Assembly: GCA_026645945.1 (NCBI GenBank)
Contig: JAPKMO010000016.1
Span: forward strand, 1 to 51,606
Direction of reading: 5' to 3'
DNA from: Anaerolineae bacterium
GTDB lineage: Bacteria > Chloroflexota > Anaerolineae > Aggregatilineales > Phototrophicaceae
DNA length: 51,606 bases
Shown: positions 48,923-51,606 of the stretch, piece by piece
Numbering within the stretch: the stretch's first letter is position 1
Layout: every line of letters starts with the position of its first letter
Notes under the pieces: generated by a model
What the model was told of the DNA's origin: nothing
Database searches by the model: none
What the model saw: the letters and a program-made list of their open reading frames with translations, nothing else
Made by a program: the position numbers and the translations under genes

Positions 48923-49873
48923 TCACTCGTTAAACAGTTCGCCAACGCTGCGGCCTTCGTGCGCCCGCAGGATTACCTCGCCCAGCAGCGGCGCGACCGA
49001 AAGCACCGTCATATTCGGCAGCTTGCGCTCCGGCGGCAGCGGGATGGTATTGGTGGTGATGATCTCTTTCAGGTTCAGGCCGCGCAGGCGTTCTGCGCCG
49101 ATATCCGACAGGACGGCATGGGTGAAGGCCAGGTACACGTCGCCTACGCCGTCGGAGCGCAGCGCCTCGACCACGTTTAACATTGTGCCGGCGGTCAGCA
49201 CCTCATCGTCTACGATCAGGACATTTTTGCCCTTTACATCACCGATGACGGTCAGCGCTTCCGACTGGCCGGTATTAAAGAGCCGCCGTTTTTCGACCAC
49301 CGCCAGGGGGGTGCCGAGTTTCTCCGCCCAGTTGCGGGCTTTTTTGGCGAAGCCCAGATCAGCGGATACAACCGCCAGATTATCAATGTGCCGCTCTTTA
49401 ACGTAATCGCTCATCAGGTGGAAGGCAGTCAGCGCATCGCCAGGGATGTTAAAAAAGCCCTGAATCTGGCCGGTATGCAGGTCAATCGTGATATACCGGT
49501 CGGCGCCGGCGGTTTCGATCATGTTGGCGATCAGGCGCGCGGTGATCGGTACGCGCGGCTGGTCTTTTTTGTCCGAGCGTGTGTAGGACATATACGGAAT
49601 GACGACGTTGATACGCCCGGCGGAGTCCCGCTTCACGCAGTCCACCATGATGAGCAGTTCCATGAAGTTATCGTGCAGCGGGTGCGACATCGTTTGCACG
49701 ATGTACACGTCCTGGCCGCGCACGCTTTCCTTAAGCTGAATGAAGATGTTCTCGTTGGGAAAGACAATTCGCTCCGACTCGCCCAACTCGATGCCCAGGT
49801 AAGCGCCGATCTGCTGGCATAACGCCACCGACGCCGACCCTCCAAATAACATGATCTGTCCGTATTGACCCAT
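48923..49873 (-). CDS. prs: Ribose-phosphate pyrophosphokinase
   Basis: PRPP synthetase of 316 residues, the usual size. Family motifs: GQDVYIVQTMSHPLHDNFMELLIMVDCVKR, VVIPYMSYTRSDKKDQPRVPITARL, ITIDLHTGQIQGFF, and the PRPP loop VLIVDDEVLTAGTM. It makes PRPP for nucleotide, His and Trp synthesis. Start ATG at 49873 is chosen over an earlier one because GGGAAGA is upstream and homologues begin here. The leader holds a 13-base palindrome GGTGCCAGGCACC (49916-49928). The remnant of an IS3 element follows the stop. Confidence 0.95.
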   Translation of the reverse strand: MGQYGQIMLFGGSASVALCQQIGAYLGIELGESERIVFPNENIFIQLKESVRGQDVYIVQTMSHPLHDNFMELLIMVDCVKRDSAGRINVVIPYMSYTRSDKKDQPRVPITARLIANMIETAGADRYITIDLHTGQIQGFFNIPGDALTAFHLMSDYVKERHIDNLAVVSADLGFAKKARNWAEKLGTPLAVVEKRRLFNTGQSEALTVIGDVKGKNVLIVDDEVLTAGTMLNVVEALRSDGVGDVYLAFTHAVLSDIGAERLRGLNLKEIITTNTIPLPPERKLPNMTVLSVAPLLGEVILRAHEGRSVGELFNE

Positions 49874-49997
49874 TGTCAATCTTCCCGAATGCGCGCGCGT
49901 CCCGCGTGTGAGCTTGGTGCCAGGCACCTTCGCCAGCGTGACATCCATTGTTAATCCACTCCCTCACATTCAAATGGCCGATTTACCCGGCCATACG

Positions 49998-51014
49998 TCA
50001 ACACGATTGACTATGCAGGGACAAAATCATATCCACTGCCGACTGGGGGGCCAGTTCGCGTGTTTGAATGCGGTGGATGACATCGGCGAAAACCTCGCCG
50101 GACACCGCCTTAAGGAGGCGCGCCATTAACTCTGCTTGCAAACGGTCGTGAAGTTCGATTTCGATGTGCTGTCGTTCCAGGTCGTCAAGCGCCTGCGTTT
50201 CGATCAAATACTGGCGATGCGCCTCCAGCGCCGCCATCAGGTCGCCGATACCGCTGTTTTCTGGGGCGATAGTGGACACGACCGGCGGAATCCAGAGGGA
50301 GGCATCTGTCATGTCGGCGGGGTTTTCTGCCGGCAGCAGCCGGCCATGATGAGCGATCAGGCCGGCGCGCGCGGCGGGATGCCCCATCTCCAGCATGGCT
50401 TTTAAGGCGCGCGCCGTATTGTCCGCTCCCGGACGGTCGGCCTTGTTCACCACCAGCACGTCGGCAATCTCCAGGATGCCGGCTTTAATCGCCTGCACGT
50501 CGTCGCCCAGGCCCGGCACTTCCACGACGATGGTGGTTTGCGCCGCCCGCGCGATGTCCACCTCGCTTTGGCCCGCACCGACTGTTTCGACAAAAATGAT
50601 CTCGAAACCGGCAGCGTCCAGCACGCGGATAACGTCGCGGGTCGCCCGCGCCAGCCCGCCCAGGCTGCCGCGCGTCGCCATACTGCGGATGAATACGCCC
50701 CGGTCACCGGCCAGGTCACGCATTCGGATGCGGTCGCCCATGATCGCCCCGCCTGAAAATGGGCTGGTTGGGTCAACCGCTACGATGCCGACAGTTTTAC
50801 CGGCGGCGCGGAAAGTTTTTGCCAGCGCGTTCACCAGGGAGCTTTTGCCTGTGCCGGGCGCGCCCGTCACGCCGATAATCCAGGCGCGGCCAGTGCGGGG
50901 AAACAAAGCAGCGAGGGCGGTATCCGCACCCTCGCGCTTGTTTTCGACAGCTGTTAAAAGACGTGCCAGCGCCCGGCGATCACTGTTGAGCATGGCCTGA
51001 ACCAACGCATCCAT
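49998..51014 (-). CDS. meaB: MeaB/ArgK-type GTPase, B12-mutase chaperone
   Basis: A P-loop GTPase of 338 residues that helps load and protect adenosylcobalamin on its mutase. Walker A is GVTGAPGTGKSSLVNAL (about residues 48-64); VDPTSPFSGGAIMGDRIRM, VETVGAGQSEVDIA and NKADRPGADN (guanine specificity) are all family motifs. The ATG overlaps the stop of the B12-binding subunit by one base (TGATG), so the two are made together. It supports the mutase large subunit at 11.4-13.1 kb. Confidence 0.95.
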   Translation of the reverse strand: MDALVQAMLNSDRRALARLLTAVENKREGADTALAALFPRTGRAWIIGVTGAPGTGKSSLVNALAKTFRAAGKTVGIVAVDPTSPFSGGAIMGDRIRMRDLAGDRGVFIRSMATRGSLGGLARATRDVIRVLDAAGFEIIFVETVGAGQSEVDIARAAQTTIVVEVPGLGDDVQAIKAGILEIADVLVVNKADRPGADNTARALKAMLEMGHPAARAGLIAHHGRLLPAENPADMTDASLWIPPVVSTIAPENSGIGDLMAALEAHRQYLIETQALDDLERQHIEIELHDRLQAELMARLLKAVSGEVFADVIHRIQTRELAPQSAVDMILSLHSQSC

Positions 51015-51433
51015 CAGCCGGCGTTTCCACCTTTCGCCGCCATAACCTGCTGAATATGCCGGATGATGTCTTCGGTGTTCGTGCCGGGACCGAACACGCC
51101 GGAAATACCCATCGCTTTCAGCGCCGCGATGTCCTCTTCGGGGATGATGCCACCGACCAGCAGCGCCACATCTTGCAGGCCGCTTTCGTCCATCAACTGG
51201 CGGATGCGCGGCACGAGCGCCATGTGCGCGCCGCTGAGGATGCTTAAGCCCACGACATCTACGTCTTCCTGCAAGGCGGCCTCGGCCACCATTTCTGGCG
51301 TTTGACGCAGCCCGGTATAGATGACTTCCATGCCGGCGTCGCGCAGGGCGCGGGCAATCACTTTCGCCCCCCGATCATGGCCGTCCAGTCCGGGTTTGGC
51401 GATCAATACACGAATCGTCTGGTTTATGCTCAT
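51014..51433 (-). CDS. B12-binding small subunit of an acyl-CoA mutase
   Basis: A protein of 139 residues. It is one cobalamin-binding domain: [22 protein letters not shown] contains the DxHxxG motif, with His19 as lower axial ligand of the cobalt; the SILSG and GGIIPEED loops complete the fold. It matches the separate small subunit of two-part mutases such as isobutyryl-CoA or archaeal-type methylmalonyl-CoA mutase. It is the first gene of a two-gene operon with meaB. The large subunit is encoded about 38 kb away. ATG at 51433, with CAGGAT upstream. Confidence 0.93.
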   Translation of the reverse strand: MSINQTIRVLIAKPGLDGHDRGAKVIARALRDAGMEVIYTGLRQTPEMVAEAALQEDVDVVGLSILSGAHMALVPRIRQLMDESGLQDVALLVGGIIPEEDIAALKAMGISGVFGPGTNTEDIIRHIQQVMAAKGGNAG

Positions 51434-51494
51434 GATGATCCTGAAGTTCAGCCGCAGGGGAGACCCCCACTTAATGTTGAGATAACCTATTCAA

Positions 51495-51523
51495 ATTATA
51501 TCAGAAACCCCTATTCGTCCCAA
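51495..51523 (-). promoter_or_regulatory. Promoter of the B12-subunit/meaB operon
   Basis: On the minus strand: TTGGGA (51518-51523), a 17-base spacer and TATAAT (51495-51500) preceded by TGA, an extended -10. It is 62 bases before the ATG. Confidence 0.65.
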
Positions 51524-51541
51524 CAGACCGAAACCAGAGGG

Positions 51542-51606
51542 CAGGGCAATTGCATATCATGCCAGGTTCGGAGCCATAAAGGGTTATGGTGGTTCGTAGG
51601 GGCGCA
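51542..51606 (-). repeat. 65-bp repeat, right copy of the inverted pair
   Basis: Identical in reverse complement to 13-77. It ends exactly at the window edge inside what would be the same hairpin as at the left end. Confidence 0.9.

Noticed and set aside
1-51606. The whole window as a transposon or integrative element because of its inverted ends
   Set aside because: It contains core genes (infC, nusG, prs, fabI, tRNAs) and no integrase, transposase or conjugation genes apart from a dead IS3 fragment.

Overview
The window is a GC-rich bacterial chromosome segment with dense, mostly short-spaced genes on both strands. Gene content points to a Chloroflexota (Anaerolineae-like) bacterium. The pointers are a three-gene biotin-dependent acyl-CoA carboxylase beside a separate B12 mutase, an FprA-type ferredoxin-NADP reductase, GT-C membrane glycosyltransferases, large sugar-ABC permeases, and many hairpin repeats between genes. 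This placement is inference; no 16S or other taxonomic marker was read.

Layout. 1-11.2 kb: ferredoxin-NADP reductase, a small membrane protein, a secreted sorbosone-dehydrogenase-like beta-propeller, an MFS exporter, queG and dusB (tRNA modification), an aldose 1-epimerase, a HEPN/MNT toxin-antitoxin pair, an SDR oxidoreductase, a DUF998-like membrane protein and a DUF4177-like protein. 11.2-22.3 kb: the large subunit of an acyl-CoA mutase whose specificity residues look isobutyryl-CoA-like, a CHAD protein, two GT-C glycosyltransferases, then biotin carrier, biotin carboxylase and carboxyltransferase subunits. 22.7-26.5 kb: the nusG-secE-tRNA-rpmG region, with a homing-endonuclease-like gene among the tRNAs, and divergently the infC-rpmI-rplT operon. 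26.5-35.3 kb: a carbohydrate operon (solute-binding protein, two permeases, GH3, GH18, ROK repressor, and a LacI-type sensor with no DNA-binding domain) behind a clear promoter with an overlapping palindrome. 35.5-40.5 kb: a TPR-histidine kinase, an ArsA/Get3-type ATPase and an overlapping UbiB/ABC1-family kinase. 40.5-51.5 kb: a His-rich membrane protein, a triple SH3-like secreted protein, a hydroxyacid dehydrogenase, fabI, bioY, xseAB, a methyltransferase, an MBL hydrolase, an IS3 remnant, prs, meaB and the B12-binding mutase subunit.

How the parts connect. Carboxylase, mutase large subunit, B12 subunit, MeaB chaperone and BioY biotin transporter together indicate B12- and biotin-dependent short-chain acyl-CoA metabolism, split over three loci. 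The 26.5-35.3 kb operon looks like uptake and hydrolysis of amino-sugar oligosaccharides (chitin or peptidoglycan fragments) under a two-protein regulator.

The best candidates for something new are: (1) the ROK repressor coupled to a LacI-type sensor lacking its HTH; (2) a MalF-type permease with about 300 extra membrane-spanning residues inserted before its EAA loop; (3) a glycosyltransferase whose loops appear to be made from intergenic repeat sequence; (4) a PD-(D/E)XK homing-endonuclease relative between tRNA genes; (5) a 65-bp inverted repeat at the two window ends.
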